Shown here: piece after piece, positions 1 to 13,235 of the stretch | Numbering within the stretch: the first letter of the stretch is position 1 | Layout of the letters: each line of letters begins with the position of its first letter | Assembly (NCBI GenBank): GCA_963837425.1 | Contig: CAWINH010000003.1 | Span: 74,283 to 138,282, forward strand | From: CAWINH01 sp963837425 | GTDB taxonomy: Bacteria > Chloroflexota > Limnocylindria > QHBO01 | Direction: 5' to 3' | Length of the DNA stretch: 64,000 nucleotides | Translations under genes and position numbers: made by a program | Notes under the pieces: generated by a model | Told to the model about the DNA's origin: nothing | The model's database searches: none | Seen by the model: the letters and a program-made list of their open reading frames with translations, nothing else

Positions 1-2
1 GG

Positions 3-215
3 CTGCCGAGCGCCCTCGCCCTCGGTTCGTGGCTGCCCCCGATCCAGGCCCCTCTCCTGCGGGTCCTCCGCGCGGGCCGCAACGGCACGCATGCGACGGG
101 TTCGGGTCGATGGGGTCGCCTGGCGACGCGGGCCCGGACGGCGGTTCATGCGGGGGGCTGGAGCATGGGTCTGGGTGGTCCTCCTGTGGCCGTCTGCGGG
201 CCGGCGACAGGATAG
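3..215 (+). CDS. Possible C-terminal end of an upstream gene (partial)
   Basis: The frame from base 3 to a TAG at 213-215 stays open to the window edge. Its first 30 or so codons end almost always in G or C, as in the real genes here, whereas the other two forward frames are less biased. The 70 visible residues start with a mildly hydrophobic stretch and end in a Gly/Arg/Ala-rich tail; no motif is recognisable. The stop codon lies in a hairpin (213-231), which fits a gene end. No function can be given, and it may be non-coding. Confidence 0.3.
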   Translation: MPSALALGSWLPPIQAPLLRVLRAGRNGTHATGSGRWGRLATRARTAVHAGGWSMGLGGPPVAVCGPATG

Positions 216-231
216 CCGCGATCGGCGGCTA
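213..231 (+). terminator. Hairpin at the end of the possible upstream gene
   Basis: Perfect inverted repeat TAGCCGC-GATCG-GCGGCTA with 7-bp arms and a 5-nt loop, overlapping the stop of the partial reading frame at the window edge. There is no T-run after it, so termination is only a suggestion. Confidence 0.3.
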
Positions 232-304
232 GCGTCGCTCCGCCAAATCGCCCCGCTAAGTGACCGCGCATGCCGCGGTAAGCGCCTGTCGTCATCCTTC
301 GCGG

Positions 305-1984
305 ATGGCCGGGGTCGCAGAGCTTGCCGAAGGCCTGGTGGCGGGCCTGGATCCGGAGCAGCGCGCTGCCGCGCTTCTCCCGGACGGCCCCGCCCAGATC
401 ATCGCACCGGCCGGCAGCGGCAAGACGACGACCCTCATCGCGCGCCTCGGCGTGCTCCTCGCCCGCGGCGTGGCACCGGAACGGATCGGGGTCGTCACGT
501 TCAATCGCGACGCCGCCGCGGAGCTGACCGAGCGGATCGCCCGACGCCTGGCGCCCACGGTGCCGGACACCACGCGGATCGAGGTCCGGACGCTGCACGC
601 CATGGCGCGCCAGGTCCTCCTCGACGCGTCGGAACCGGTGGAGCTCCTCCGGGATCGACTGCCACTGCTGCGGGCGATCCGGCGACGCGCCCTCGAACGA
701 GCACCCGACGAGGAAGGAGCGCCAGGTGACCAGCTCGAACCGCCTGAGCCGGCGGCGCTCGACACCGCGATCTCGGCGTGGAAGGTCGAGGGCCGGGAGA
801 TTTCGCCGGCGGGGAGGCCGCTCGCAGACGAGTACGTCCGGCGGCTCTCGGCACGCGGCCAGATCGATTTCGATGACCTGCTCGTACGCGCCCTCGAGCG
901 CCTCGACGCCGACCCGGCACTCCGCCGCCGGTGGCGATCCCGCTTCGCCCATCTCCTCGTGGACGAATTCCAGGACGTCGACGCCGCACAGCTGCGCCTC
1001 GTTCGCGAGCTGGCCGAGCCGGAGCGCAACCTGTTCGTGGTCGGCGATGACGACCAGACGATCTACGCATGGCGGCTGGCCGACGTCCGACGGATCCTCG
1101 GGTTCGGGGACGCGTATCCCGGCGCCCGCCGGATCCAGCTCGCGACGAACTATCGCTGCCCGCCGGCGGTGATCGAGGTCGCCGCCCGGCTCGTCGCGGT
1201 GAACCGCGAGCGCTTCACGAAACGAATCGAGCCCCCGCCCGATCGCCGGGAGGCCGACGATGGTGCCATCGCGGCCGTCTCGACTCGCGCGACGGGTTGG
1301 GAGGCGGCGCTCGTGCGGTGGGCGGCGGCTGGCGCACAGGCCGGTGAGACGTTCTGCTTCCTGGCGCGAACCCGGGGCGAGCTCCTCCCGATCCTGCTGG
1401 CGCTCGTCCGCGCCGGCGTGCCGCATCGCACCACGGTGACCGGGCCGCTCGATGCCGAACGTGTGCGCGACCTGCTGGCGGCCGCCGCCGACCTTCCGCC
1501 CCGCGCCCCCCCGTTCGCGGAGCTCTTGCGGCTGCGGGTGACCCGTGGCTGGCGGCGCGCGGACGCGAACGACGAGATCGGCGACGAGGAGCACGCTGCG
1601 CTCGATGCGCTTCTCGGCTGGGCGGCCGGCTTCGGTGAGCTCGGCATCTTCCTCGCCGCGGCGGCCGCCATGGCGAGGCGCGTCGCGGCGCTCCGCCGTC
1701 CGGATGCCGGCGTCGAGCTCGTCACGGTGCACGGCGCGAAGGGCCGGGAATGGCAGACCGTCGTCGTGCTCGGCATGGAGGAGGATCGGATGCCGAATCG
1801 GCGATCGCTGGCCGAAGCCACGGATCCGGCCCGGGCGCTCGAGGAGGAGCGACGCCTCGCGTACGTCGCCGTGACCCGCGCGACGCGGCGCCTGGTGCTC
1901 GCCGTGAATCCCGACCGCCCCTCCCCGTTCCTGGGGGAGATGGGCCTGCTGCCTAGAGCCCGACCTCGGGGGCAACCGCGCTGA
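305..1984 (+). CDS. Compact UvrD/PcrA-like superfamily 1A DNA helicase
   Basis: 559-residue SF1A helicase, expected to unwind DNA 3'-5' using ATP. All main motifs are visible: Walker A APAGSGKTTT near residue 36, motif II DEFQD near 219, motif III GDDDQTIYAWR, a motif IV-like NYRCP, motif V VTVHGAKGREW near 471, and motif VI LAYVAVTRA near the end. It is shorter than PcrA/UvrD (about 720-750 aa) and has almost nothing after motif VI, so the C-terminal extension is missing. An in-frame start 45 bases upstream exists, but homology begins at the ATG at 305. A full-length PcrA is encoded at 59727-62198, so this is a second, accessory helicase. Its 3' end overlaps the convergent HD gene by 32 bp. 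Confidence 0.87.
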   Translation: MAGVAELAEGLVAGLDPEQRAAALLPDGPAQIIAPAGSGKTTTLIARLGVLLARGVAPERIGVVTFNRDAAAELTERIARRLAPTVPDTTRIEVRTLHAMARQVLLDASEPVELLRDRLPLLRAIRRRALERAPDEEGAPGDQLEPPEPAALDTAISAWKVEGREISPAGRPLADEYVRRLSARGQIDFDDLLVRALERLDADPALRRRWRSRFAHLLVDEFQDVDAAQLRLVRELAEPERNLFVVGDDDQTIYAWRLADVRRILGFGDAYPGARRIQLATNYRCPPAVIEVAARLVAVNRERFTKRIEPPPDRREADDGAIAAVSTRATGWEAALVRWAAAGAQAGETFCFLARTRGELLPILLALVRAGVPHRTTVTGPLDAERVRDLLAAAADLPPRAPPFAELLRLRVTRGWRRADANDEIGDEEHAALDALLGWAAGFGELGIFLAAAAAMARRVAALRRPDAGVELVTVHGAKGREWQTVVVLGMEEDRMPNRRSLAEATDPARALEEERRLAYVAVTRATRRLVLAVNPDRPSPFLGEMGLLPRARPRGQPR

Positions 1985-2531
1985 GATGGCGGACCATGTT
2001 CGCGACGTGCTCGTCGAACTCGAGGTCGATCTCGGTGGCGCCGGCCAGCAGCATCTCGCGCGGGACGGCGCGAGCGAACGCCCTGTCCTTCATGCGCTTC
2101 CGGACGTTCGCGGGCTCGACATCGGCCATCCGCTTCGACGGTCGCATGAGCGCCACGGCCACGAGGAAGCCGGCGAGCTCGTCGCACGCATAGACGAGGT
2201 GGTCGAGGCGGCTCGTCCGAGCAACGCCCAGGGCGTCGTTGTGGGCTCGGACCGCGTGCACCACCTCGGCGGGATACCCGCGTCGTGCGAGCTCGTCGGC
2301 ACCGATGGCGCCGTGCGTCGCCGGATCGGGGTGCCGCTCGTAGTCGAGGTCGTGGAGGAGGCCGGCCAGCCCCCAGCGCTCGACGGTGGCGTCGTCCAGC
2401 CCGTCGCCGGCCGCATAGCCGCGCACTCCCGCCTCCACCAGCAGGCCGTGCTTGCGGAGCGACTGGTTCTCGTTCCATTCGTGGAGCAGGGCGAGCGCCT
2501 CGGACCGCGCCGGGGTGACGTCGTCGTTCAT
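1953..2531 (-). CDS. HD-domain family protein (predicted metal-dependent phosphohydrolase)
   Basis: 192 residues. The HD core is visible as LLHDLDYERHPD with an upstream His (KHGLLVEAGV) and a later Asp (VYACDEL), matching the metal ligands of HD/HDIG hydrolases; substrate unknown. The ATG at 2531 overlaps the TGA of the upstream methyltransferase (ATGA), which fixes the start and implies translational coupling. It is the last gene of the apparent uvrA - methyltransferase - HD operon. Its stop lies inside the convergent helicase gene. Confidence 0.8.
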   Translation of the reverse strand: MNDDVTPARSEALALLHEWNENQSLRKHGLLVEAGVRGYAAGDGLDDATVERWGLAGLLHDLDYERHPDPATHGAIGADELARRGYPAEVVHAVRAHNDALGVARTSRLDHLVYACDELAGFLVAVALMRPSKRMADVEPANVRKRMKDRAFARAVPREMLLAGATEIDLEFDEHVANMVRHLSAVAPEVGL

Positions 2532-3400
2532 GCGGCGATCCCGCGACCGTCGCCCGACGGATCCCAGGACACGATCCCGATCCGGTCCGGCTCCTCGGGG
2601 AGCCCGACGCCGTCCGCGTCGGTTATCAGGCGCGACCGCACCTCTGCCGTCAGTGTCCCGTCGGCGGGGCTGCCCTCCGGGATCCACAGCTGGTGCCGGA
2701 GCATTCCGAGCAGGGTCGCCTCGTCCGGCCAGCGGCGTCGCGGGACCTCCACCCGGGTCACGACGGGTCGGCGGCCGCGTGCCGCAACGAGCTCGAGGAG
2801 CTCGGGCAGCGCCGGCAGGCTGGCGCGTCGCTCCCCGTGAATGAGCGGCCAGAACGGATCCGCGTATCCGGCAGGAGGTCGCTCCATGAAGACCGCGACG
2901 CAGGCGCGGCCGGCGGCCGCGTCCATCGCGTCGAGGAACGGACCGATCAGCTCCACGTCGTAGCCGACGTGCGCAATGAGGGAGACCTCCGCGTGCGGGA
3001 TCTCTCCGGCCGGCGGCCATCGGTCCTCGATGATCCGCACGTTCGCGATCTCGTGCTCCGCCATTCCCGCCCGAAGCGCCGCGGCCATGGCCGGTGACGG
3101 CTCGACCGCCAGCACCTCGCGCGCCGCGAGCGCGAGCGGCAGCGCATAGCGACCTGCGCCGGCGCCGATGTCGAGCCACGCCTCACCGGTGCGAACCATC
3201 CCGACCAGAGCATCGCGGACCGGGTCACCGGCGCGGCGCGGGTCGGCCACGAATCGGGTGCTGACCGGCGCATAGAAGTCGGAGGCCTCCTTGACCTGGC
3301 TGCAGCGCTCGACCTGCTCCCGGTTCGCGCGCACGCGCGCGCCCCACGCGTCCGCGAGGGCCACAGGATCCGAGGTGGCGGTTCGGTTCACGCTCGACAT
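2528..3400 (-). CDS. SAM-dependent methyltransferase (class I)
   Basis: 290 residues with a Rossmann-type SAM-binding motif, WLDIGAGAGRYALPLA, near residue 75, and an acidic end of beta-2 (AVEPSPAM). The rest (IIEDRW, then a hydrophobic strand before PFLDAMD) follows the class I methyltransferase order. Substrate cannot be inferred. It starts 28 bp after the uvrA stop and overlaps the HD gene by 4 bp, so it is probably co-transcribed with uvrA. Confidence 0.78.
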   Translation of the reverse strand: MSSVNRTATSDPVALADAWGARVRANREQVERCSQVKEASDFYAPVSTRFVADPRRAGDPVRDALVGMVRTGEAWLDIGAGAGRYALPLALAAREVLAVEPSPAMAAALRAGMAEHEIANVRIIEDRWPPAGEIPHAEVSLIAHVGYDVELIGPFLDAMDAAAGRACVAVFMERPPAGYADPFWPLIHGERRASLPALPELLELVAARGRRPVVTRVEVPRRRWPDEATLLGMLRHQLWIPEGSPADGTLTAEVRSRLITDADGVGLPEEPDRIGIVSWDPSGDGRGIAA

Positions 3401-3428
3401 GATAGGGCTGCCTCAGCATAGGGCCGCC

Positions 3429-6359
<2,931 letters not shown>

Positions 6360-6368
6360 CGGCTCCCG

Positions 6369-6374
6369 ATTCTA
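6369..6374 (-). promoter_or_regulatory. Probable -10 element of uvrA
   Basis: On the minus strand this reads TAGAAT, 9 nt before the uvrA ATG, giving a leader of about 2-3 nt at most. The -35 region falls within the LexA box just upstream. Confidence 0.55.
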
Positions 6375-6385
6375 TCAGAGATATG

Positions 6386-6399
6386 CGAACGTCCGTTCG
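6386..6399. promoter_or_regulatory. LexA/SOS box upstream of uvrA
   Basis: CGAAC-GTCC-GTTCG is a perfect match to the CGAAC-N4-GTTCG operator bound by LexA of Bacillus/Actinobacteria type. It sits 27 bp upstream of the uvrA start and covers the place where the -35 would lie relative to TAGAAT at 6369-6374, so LexA binding should block RNA polymerase. No comparable box precedes uvrB, polA, pcrA, ligA or dnaE here. Confidence 0.8.
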
Positions 6400-6541
6400 G
6401 TTTCCGGGGGAGAGTTCCGGTGGTCCGATCTGTCCGCGGGACCGCGTGCCCCGCGAAGCGGCCACCACGTGGCTGATCGTGCTCGGGTTCGCCGCGTCCG
6501 CGTGACGAGTGCCGCGAAAGACCCGTACTGCCGCGTGTCGT

Positions 6542-7096
6542 TCAGCGTATCTGGCCCGTGTAATCGGTCACGACGAACGTTTCTCGGCAGCGCTCCGCCA
6601 GCTGCGGCGCACAGTCGGCGGCCGCTGGGTCGTCGAAGTGGCCAACGAAGACGAGCTGCTCGAGGCGCAGGTTGGGGCCGCCCGGCCCGGCCCGCGACGG
6701 GAATGGCTTCCCGTTCGGCGCCGCCAGGCGGAGCCCCGCAAGCTCGAGCTGCGCCTGGGACACGTCGAGCGCCGGCTGGTCGGGCATGAGGACCCGCAAC
6801 GGGCACTCGCGCTCGAGCCAGGCAGCCGGCCGTTGCGGATCTCCGGTGTCCCCGACGCAGTCACCGGCGAGCTCCGCATACCAGCCCACGACGCGGACCT
6901 CGGTGGTTCCGAATCGTTCCGAGGGCGGGGTGCCGGTCAGGACGTCCTCGACCTGGTAGATCCGGAGCTCCGGGTTGAGCCCACCCAGCGAACCAATGGT
7001 CAGCAGCCCGAAGACGAGCAGACCGAGGGCGACGACGATCGCGAGGCCGATGCGGACCTCCCGCCTCACGTCCCGGGGTCCTCGAGCCCCCGCCAT
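6542..7096 (-). CDS. Membrane-anchored hypothetical protein with exported C-terminal domain
   Basis: 184 residues. A single transmembrane helix lies at about residues 16-37 after an Arg-rich N-terminus; the remainder is presumably outside the membrane. It contains a strand-rich region beginning EVRVVGWYAEL, four well-spaced cysteines (two early, two near RCRETF) and ends FVVTDYTGQIR. The layout recalls an OB-fold-like exported domain, but I do not recognise the family. Its first 31 bp overlap the 3' end of the UDG-like gene, so the two are likely co-transcribed. Confidence 0.7.
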   Translation of the reverse strand: MAGARGPRDVRREVRIGLAIVVALGLLVFGLLTIGSLGGLNPELRIYQVEDVLTGTPPSERFGTTEVRVVGWYAELAGDCVGDTGDPQRPAAWLERECPLRVLMPDQPALDVSQAQLELAGLRLAAPNGKPFPSRAGPGGPNLRLEQLVFVGHFDDPAAADCAPQLAERCRETFVVTDYTGQIR

Positions 7097-7629
7097 GCGA
7101 TCGCGAGGAGGCCGATCCCGCGCCGCCAGAGCTCCACCCGCGCGGCGTCATTCAGCCAGGTCGAGGCACCCGACGGGTGCGGGAGCGCGAGGATCTCGGC
7201 CCGCGGCGCCCGCTCCCAGCGCAGGCTGCGCCCAACGAGTCCATCGAGCCGCGCATCGGGACCGAACGCGTAGCGGTGGGCGAGGCCGCCGACCAGCACG
7301 ACGAGCAGCGGGTCAACGAGCCTCACCTCCTCGTCGAGGATCGGGGCCCAGCGCCGCACATCGGCGCGCGATGGCGGCGAGTCGACCGACGCTCCGGGAC
7401 GCCGGCCCGGGTAGCACTTCCCCACTGACGTCACGTATATCCGCTCACGGAAGTCATCGACGCCGATGCCCGCCAGCTCGAGCCAGCCGACGAGCCGCTT
7501 GCCGGCGTCATGCGCGAACGGCAGACCGGTCTCGATCTCGCGCCAGCCGGGTGCCTGGCCGATGAGCATCGCTCGCTCATTGCCATCTCCGGACAGGACC
7601 GGCTTCCGACCGTCCGGGCAGCCGGGCAT
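7066..7629 (-). CDS. Uracil-DNA glycosylase superfamily protein
   Basis: 187 residues. Motif 1 LIGQAPGWREIETGLPFA matches the G(E/Q)APG...G.PF pattern of family 4/5 UDGs; ILALPHPSGAS matches the C-terminal HPS motif that enters the DNA minor groove. Predicted to remove uracil or other deaminated bases. The ATG at 7629 gives MPGCPDG; the open frame continues upstream with LRALQDA, which looks like the usual family N-terminus, yet offers no ATG/GTG/TTG, so the true start may be a rarer codon or the alignable upstream part may be fortuitous. The [4Fe-4S] cysteine set is incomplete (CPDGR, then SVGKCYPG). Confidence 0.78.
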   Translation of the reverse strand: MPGCPDGRKPVLSGDGNERAMLIGQAPGWREIETGLPFAHDAGKRLVGWLELAGIGVDDFRERIYVTSVGKCYPGRRPGASVDSPPSRADVRRWAPILDEEVRLVDPLLVVLVGGLAHRYAFGPDARLDGLVGRSLRWERAPRAEILALPHPSGASTWLNDAARVELWRRGIGLLAIAWRGLEDPGT

Positions 7630-7754
7630 CGCGTCCTGGAGCGCTCGCAGCCGGCTGCGGGCCGGGGCGCGGCGTGGGGCAGGCAGCGGCCACGGGCCGG
7701 CGTGGCGCGCGCGTTTCGGCGCGGCGGCCGCCCGGCGGTCATTCGCGGCGGCGT

Positions 7755-8372
7755 TCAGGTGTCGTCGCCCCGCAGGGCGTCCGCGAGCCGCAGGTCGTCG
7801 GCGATCGCAAGGCGAAGGATGCGACGCACGCCGTCGGACCCGGGGCCGGCCGCACTCAGCGCATCGGTGAGGCGGTCGCGCGCCGCGTAGAGCCGGTCGA
7901 GCGGATCGACCGCGGCCGGCGTGTCCTCGCCCGTCAGCTCGCGAACGAAGCGCTCGTCCCGGGCGCTGATCGCGGCCAGGGCCGCCTCCGGCGGATCGGG
8001 CGCTTGATCCAGCGCATCGGCGAGCTCCTCGCGGGCCAGCTCGAGCCAGGTCAGGTAGGCGCCGAACTCGTCGTCCGTGGGTGGCAGCTCGTCGAGCGAG
8101 AATGAGGCTCGTCGGAGGCCTGTCTCGTCACGGGAGGCGGCGGCGCGCTCGACCTCGTACCAGTTGTCTCCGACGAAGGTCGGAGACGGCTCGCCCCGGT
8201 CGCGCAGCCAGGCGGTGAACCTCGCCACGCGCCGAGGGATGGCCGCGACCGCCTCCTCATCGGTGGAGCCGAAGGCGGCACAGCCCGGCAGCTCGGCGGC
8301 GTAGGCCGCCACCGCGTCGTCCGGATCGAGCCCGGTCTCCACGAAGATCGCGTGCGGGAGGGTACCGGCCAT
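7755..8372 (-). CDS. HicB-like domain protein linked to uvrB
   Basis: 205 residues. The N-terminal 70 or so (AIFVETG, AAYAAELPGCAAFG, EEAVAAIPRRVARF) have the HicB/UPF0150 antitoxin-like fold pattern; the remaining 130 residues are helix-rich with WLELAREELADAL and RDERFVREL, suggestive of a DinB-type helical bundle. No HicA toxin is adjacent, so a toxin-antitoxin role is not supported. The ATG at 8372 lies 11 bp after the uvrB stop; a longer ORF starting inside uvrB is unlikely. The position suggests cotranscription with uvrB. Confidence 0.65.
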   Translation of the reverse strand: MAGTLPHAIFVETGLDPDDAVAAYAAELPGCAAFGSTDEEAVAAIPRRVARFTAWLRDRGEPSPTFVGDNWYEVERAAASRDETGLRRASFSLDELPPTDDEFGAYLTWLELAREELADALDQAPDPPEAALAAISARDERFVRELTGEDTPAAVDPLDRLYAARDRLTDALSAAGPGSDGVRRILRLAIADDLRLADALRGDDT

Positions 8373-8382
8373 CAGCCGCGGG

Positions 8383-10530
<2,148 letters not shown>

Positions 10531-10540
10531 CGGCGGATGG

Positions 10541-10546
10541 ATTCTA
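10541..10546 (-). promoter_or_regulatory. Probable -10 element of uvrB
   Basis: Minus-strand TAGAAT, identical to the uvrA hexamer, 10 nt before the uvrB ATG. No recognisable -35 and no CGAAC-N4-GTTCG box accompany it. Confidence 0.45.
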
Positions 10547-10629
10547 CCGAACCTCCATCGGTACCGATGCACGGGGGTCCGAGCGGCCTATTCAGTTCCG
10601 GCTCAGTGCTTCCTACGCTTGGCACATCC

Positions 10630-11265
10630 ATGGCGACCTCCGCGTTTCGGCAGCGACGCGAGCGCCCGGCCCGAGGGGGGGCTGGGCGCCGCGTGCTGTC
10701 GATCGCGCGCCGCGACGAGCGTGGCCAGGCGCTCGTCGAATTCGCTGCGGTGCTGCTTCCCGTTCTCCTCATCGTGAGCGGCATCATCCAGTTCGGCCTC
10801 CTGTTCGGCGCGAACGTCACGCTCACGAACGCGGCCCGCGAGGCGGGACGCTCGGGAACGATCTACGTCTACGACCGCTCGCACACGAAGTACTGGAACG
10901 ACGCCGCGCGGTGTGCGGAGATGATCGATGCCGCGACCCAGGCGTTCGGGTTCCTCTCGTCGGCGAGCCCCTACTTCACGTATTCGCTGTCGGGCGGCTC
11001 CTGCCCGACGCCGACCGGCGACGTCCAGACGAACGGCGACGTCGCGATCTCGTACTGCGACCACGTGCTGACGCCCGATGGCGACTGCCCGGAGTCCGGT
11101 GATCCCGACACGACCTGTGTGCCGGACACCAGGGAGGGATGCCTGGTGCGGGTGACGCTCACGTACCGGACCGACATCATCGTCCCCTTCCTCGGAGCGC
11201 TGCTCAGCACGGATGGCAGCGGGCGCTTCGTCGAGCGCGCGACGGCCACGATGGTCGTGAACTGA
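10630..11265 (+). CDS. TadE-like pilus assembly protein
   Basis: 211 residues. A basic N-terminus is followed by RGQALVEFAAVLLPVLLIVSG, the conserved TadE helix with its acidic residue, at about residues 36-62, then NAAREAGRSG, typical of pseudopilin-like TadE proteins. The exported remainder holds about eight cysteines (CAEM, GGSCP, SYCD, GDCPES, TTCVP, EGCLV), probably disulfide-bonded. The ATG at 10630 is preceded by TACGCT at 10614-10619. Its TGA overlaps the ATG of the next gene (TGATG). Predicted minor pseudopilin of a Flp/Tad secretion system. Confidence 0.83.
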   Translation: MATSAFRQRRERPARGGAGRRVLSIARRDERGQALVEFAAVLLPVLLIVSGIIQFGLLFGANVTLTNAAREAGRSGTIYVYDRSHTKYWNDAARCAEMIDAATQAFGFLSSASPYFTYSLSGGSCPTPTGDVQTNGDVAISYCDHVLTPDGDCPESGDPDTTCVPDTREGCLVRVTLTYRTDIIVPFLGALLSTDGSGRFVERATATMVVN

Positions 11266-13211
11266 TGCGCGCCCGTGCGCCGAGCGGCGATCCACACGGC
11301 CAGGTGCTCGTCCTGTTCGCGATCCTCATCACGGTCCTGCTCGCCGCCGCCGGCCTCTCGATCGACATCGGCCGGCAGGTCGCCGAACGCCGACACATCC
11401 AGACCGCGGCGGACGCTGGCGCCCTCGCCGCCTGCCGGGCCCTCATCGACGGCGCCTCCGACGCGGCGGCGGCCACCGAGGCGAGGACCGTGGCCCGGAT
11501 CAACATCGAGAGCTCACCGAGCGGCACGGCGGCGCTGATCGCGCCGGACTCGTCCCGTGTCTACGAGGACGGGCACGCGGGCGACCCGGCGTACCTCGTC
11601 TCCGGGGTACTGGTCAGTGGCACGAGCGTCCGGGTCGCGATCTCGTCCTCGGTGGAGACGACGCTTGCTCGCCTGGTCGGCGTTCCGACCCTCGAGACGA
11701 ACGCGCGTGCCCATTGCCAGCTCCAGGGCGGCCCGGCGGTGCCGATCGTGGCACGCCGCTACGACGGCGCGCCCGGGCCGGGCAGTGGGTTCACCGACTT
11801 CCTGGCCACCGCGGCGACGAGCGGATCGGGCCAGGTCGACACGCTCAACGTCCTCGGTTACGACACGCGAACGCCGGCAAGCGAGACCTCGCCCGGGCCG
11901 GAGTTCGACCTGTACGGGCCGCACGCGAAGGCCTCGAACGACTCGGCATTCCGCGGATTCGTGGCGCTCGACGTCCGGAACTTCGAGGCGACGACCTCGC
12001 GCATCTACTACAACGGGGTCGCGCCCGGCACGAACGTCCAGACCCTGAAGAACATGGAGGGCGACTACATCCTGACCGGCTATCCGGGCCCGATGTTTCC
12101 GCCGATCACCCAGCCCGCCGACCCGAACGACCAGGTCGCGATCATGGAGGGCAACGACACCTCGATGGTCGTCCACAACTTCGACGACATTTACCAGGCC
12201 GGCGACCGAGTCATTCTCGCCGTGTACAGCGGGACGGTCATGCAGATCCCCGACTTCGCCCTCACGCCTCCGACCGCGATCACCCTCCCGAGCACCACTG
12301 CGTCACCCCAGACCGGCCCGAACTTCACGGTGACGCGCAATGACGCGTTCACGAGCACGGTGACCCTCCACCTTCGCGGGGATACCGGCGCGGACGCCCT
12401 GCATCCGGAGCTCGACATCGTGCCGAACCCGTCGGTGACCCCGCCGCTCGCCGGCCACATGGATGAGCCGACCTGGTCGACGAACATCTTCATCCCGGCC
12501 AAGAACGGGACGCGGGTCACGATGCAGTCGATCAGCACGACGAGCGTGCCGGCCGGCATCTACACCGTCTGGCTCGAGGGTCAGTCCGGGAACCCCTACT
12601 TCCAGACGCGCCGGGTGCCGGTGCCGGTGGTCGTGGGCGGCGCAGCCCGTGACTTCAGCCTCGCCAACTCAACGACGAGCGGCGACGTCGCGTCAATCGG
12701 AGGCAGCGTCAACCTCCCGATCTACGTTTCAACGACGAACGCGAGCGGCACGAAGTGGTCACAGGGCGGATCCGGCGACTACTCGACCCCGGTCGCGCTC
12801 TCGGTCGACGCCTCATCGTTCACCGACTGCTCGCTGAACGCGGCGGTCATCGGGCCCGGCCAGCTCACCCTGTCGGCGCCGTCGGTGAGTCCCAGCTCCA
12901 GCGGCCAGGGCGCCCTTTCGACCCTGACCATCAGCAGCGTCGGCCTCGCCCCCGGCTGCTACCGGTTCAACCTCCGCGCCTTCGGGAAGAACGGCGACAA
13001 CCAGCCGGTCGTCCACATCCAGCCGATCACGTTCACCGTCGCGACCACCGCGAGCGACGGGAGCTACGTCGACGTCATCGGCTTCGCCGTCTTCGAGGTG
13101 ACGAACGTCAGCGCGAACTCGATCTCTGGACGGGCGGTCAGCCCGGTGGCCGCAGACCCGAGCGACGCATCCCTGCGGCGCGCCCAGAACGCGCGCCTCA
13201 TTCCCTGGTAA
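11265..13211 (+). CDS. TadG-like Flp pilus assembly protein with long exported domain
   Basis: 648 residues. The N-terminal region has the TadE/TadG membrane helix (GQVLVLFAILITVLLAAAG) followed by SIDIGRQVAERRHIQTAADAGALAACRA, the signature of the TadG N-terminal domain. The rest is a long Thr/Ser-rich, beta-rich exported region with repeated strand patterns (TITLPSTTASPQTGPNFTV and similar). No von Willebrand MIDAS motif was seen, unlike many TadG proteins. It overlaps tadE by one base (TGATG) and is followed 24 bp later by cpaB. The start ATG at 11265 is set by the overlap. Confidence 0.82.
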   Translation: MRARAPSGDPHGQVLVLFAILITVLLAAAGLSIDIGRQVAERRHIQTAADAGALAACRALIDGASDAAAATEARTVARINIESSPSGTAALIAPDSSRVYEDGHAGDPAYLVSGVLVSGTSVRVAISSSVETTLARLVGVPTLETNARAHCQLQGGPAVPIVARRYDGAPGPGSGFTDFLATAATSGSGQVDTLNVLGYDTRTPASETSPGPEFDLYGPHAKASNDSAFRGFVALDVRNFEATTSRIYYNGVAPGTNVQTLKNMEGDYILTGYPGPMFPPITQPADPNDQVAIMEGNDTSMVVHNFDDIYQAGDRVILAVYSGTVMQIPDFALTPPTAITLPSTTASPQTGPNFTVTRNDAFTSTVTLHLRGDTGADALHPELDIVPNPSVTPPLAGHMDEPTWSTNIFIPAKNGTRVTMQSISTTSVPAGIYTVWLEGQSGNPYFQTRRVPVPVVVGGAARDFSLANSTTSGDVASIGGSVNLPIYVSTTNASGTKWSQGGSGDYSTPVALSVDASSFTDCSLNAAVIGPGQLTLSAPSVSPSSSGQGALSTLTISSVGLAPGCYRFNLRAFGKNGDNQPVVHIQPITFTVATTASDGSYVDVIGFAVFEVTNVSANSISGRAVSPVAADPSDASLRRAQNARLIPW

Positions 13212-13235
13212 CCAGCTCCGAGGAGAACTCTCGCC

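Noticed and set aside
7755..8372. HicAB toxin-antitoxin system
   Set aside because: No HicA-like reading frame on either side, and the protein is longer than a HicB antitoxin.
10541..10570. Possible LexA box before uvrB (CGAACCTCCATCGG)
   Set aside because: Only the left half matches; the right half differs at three of five bases.
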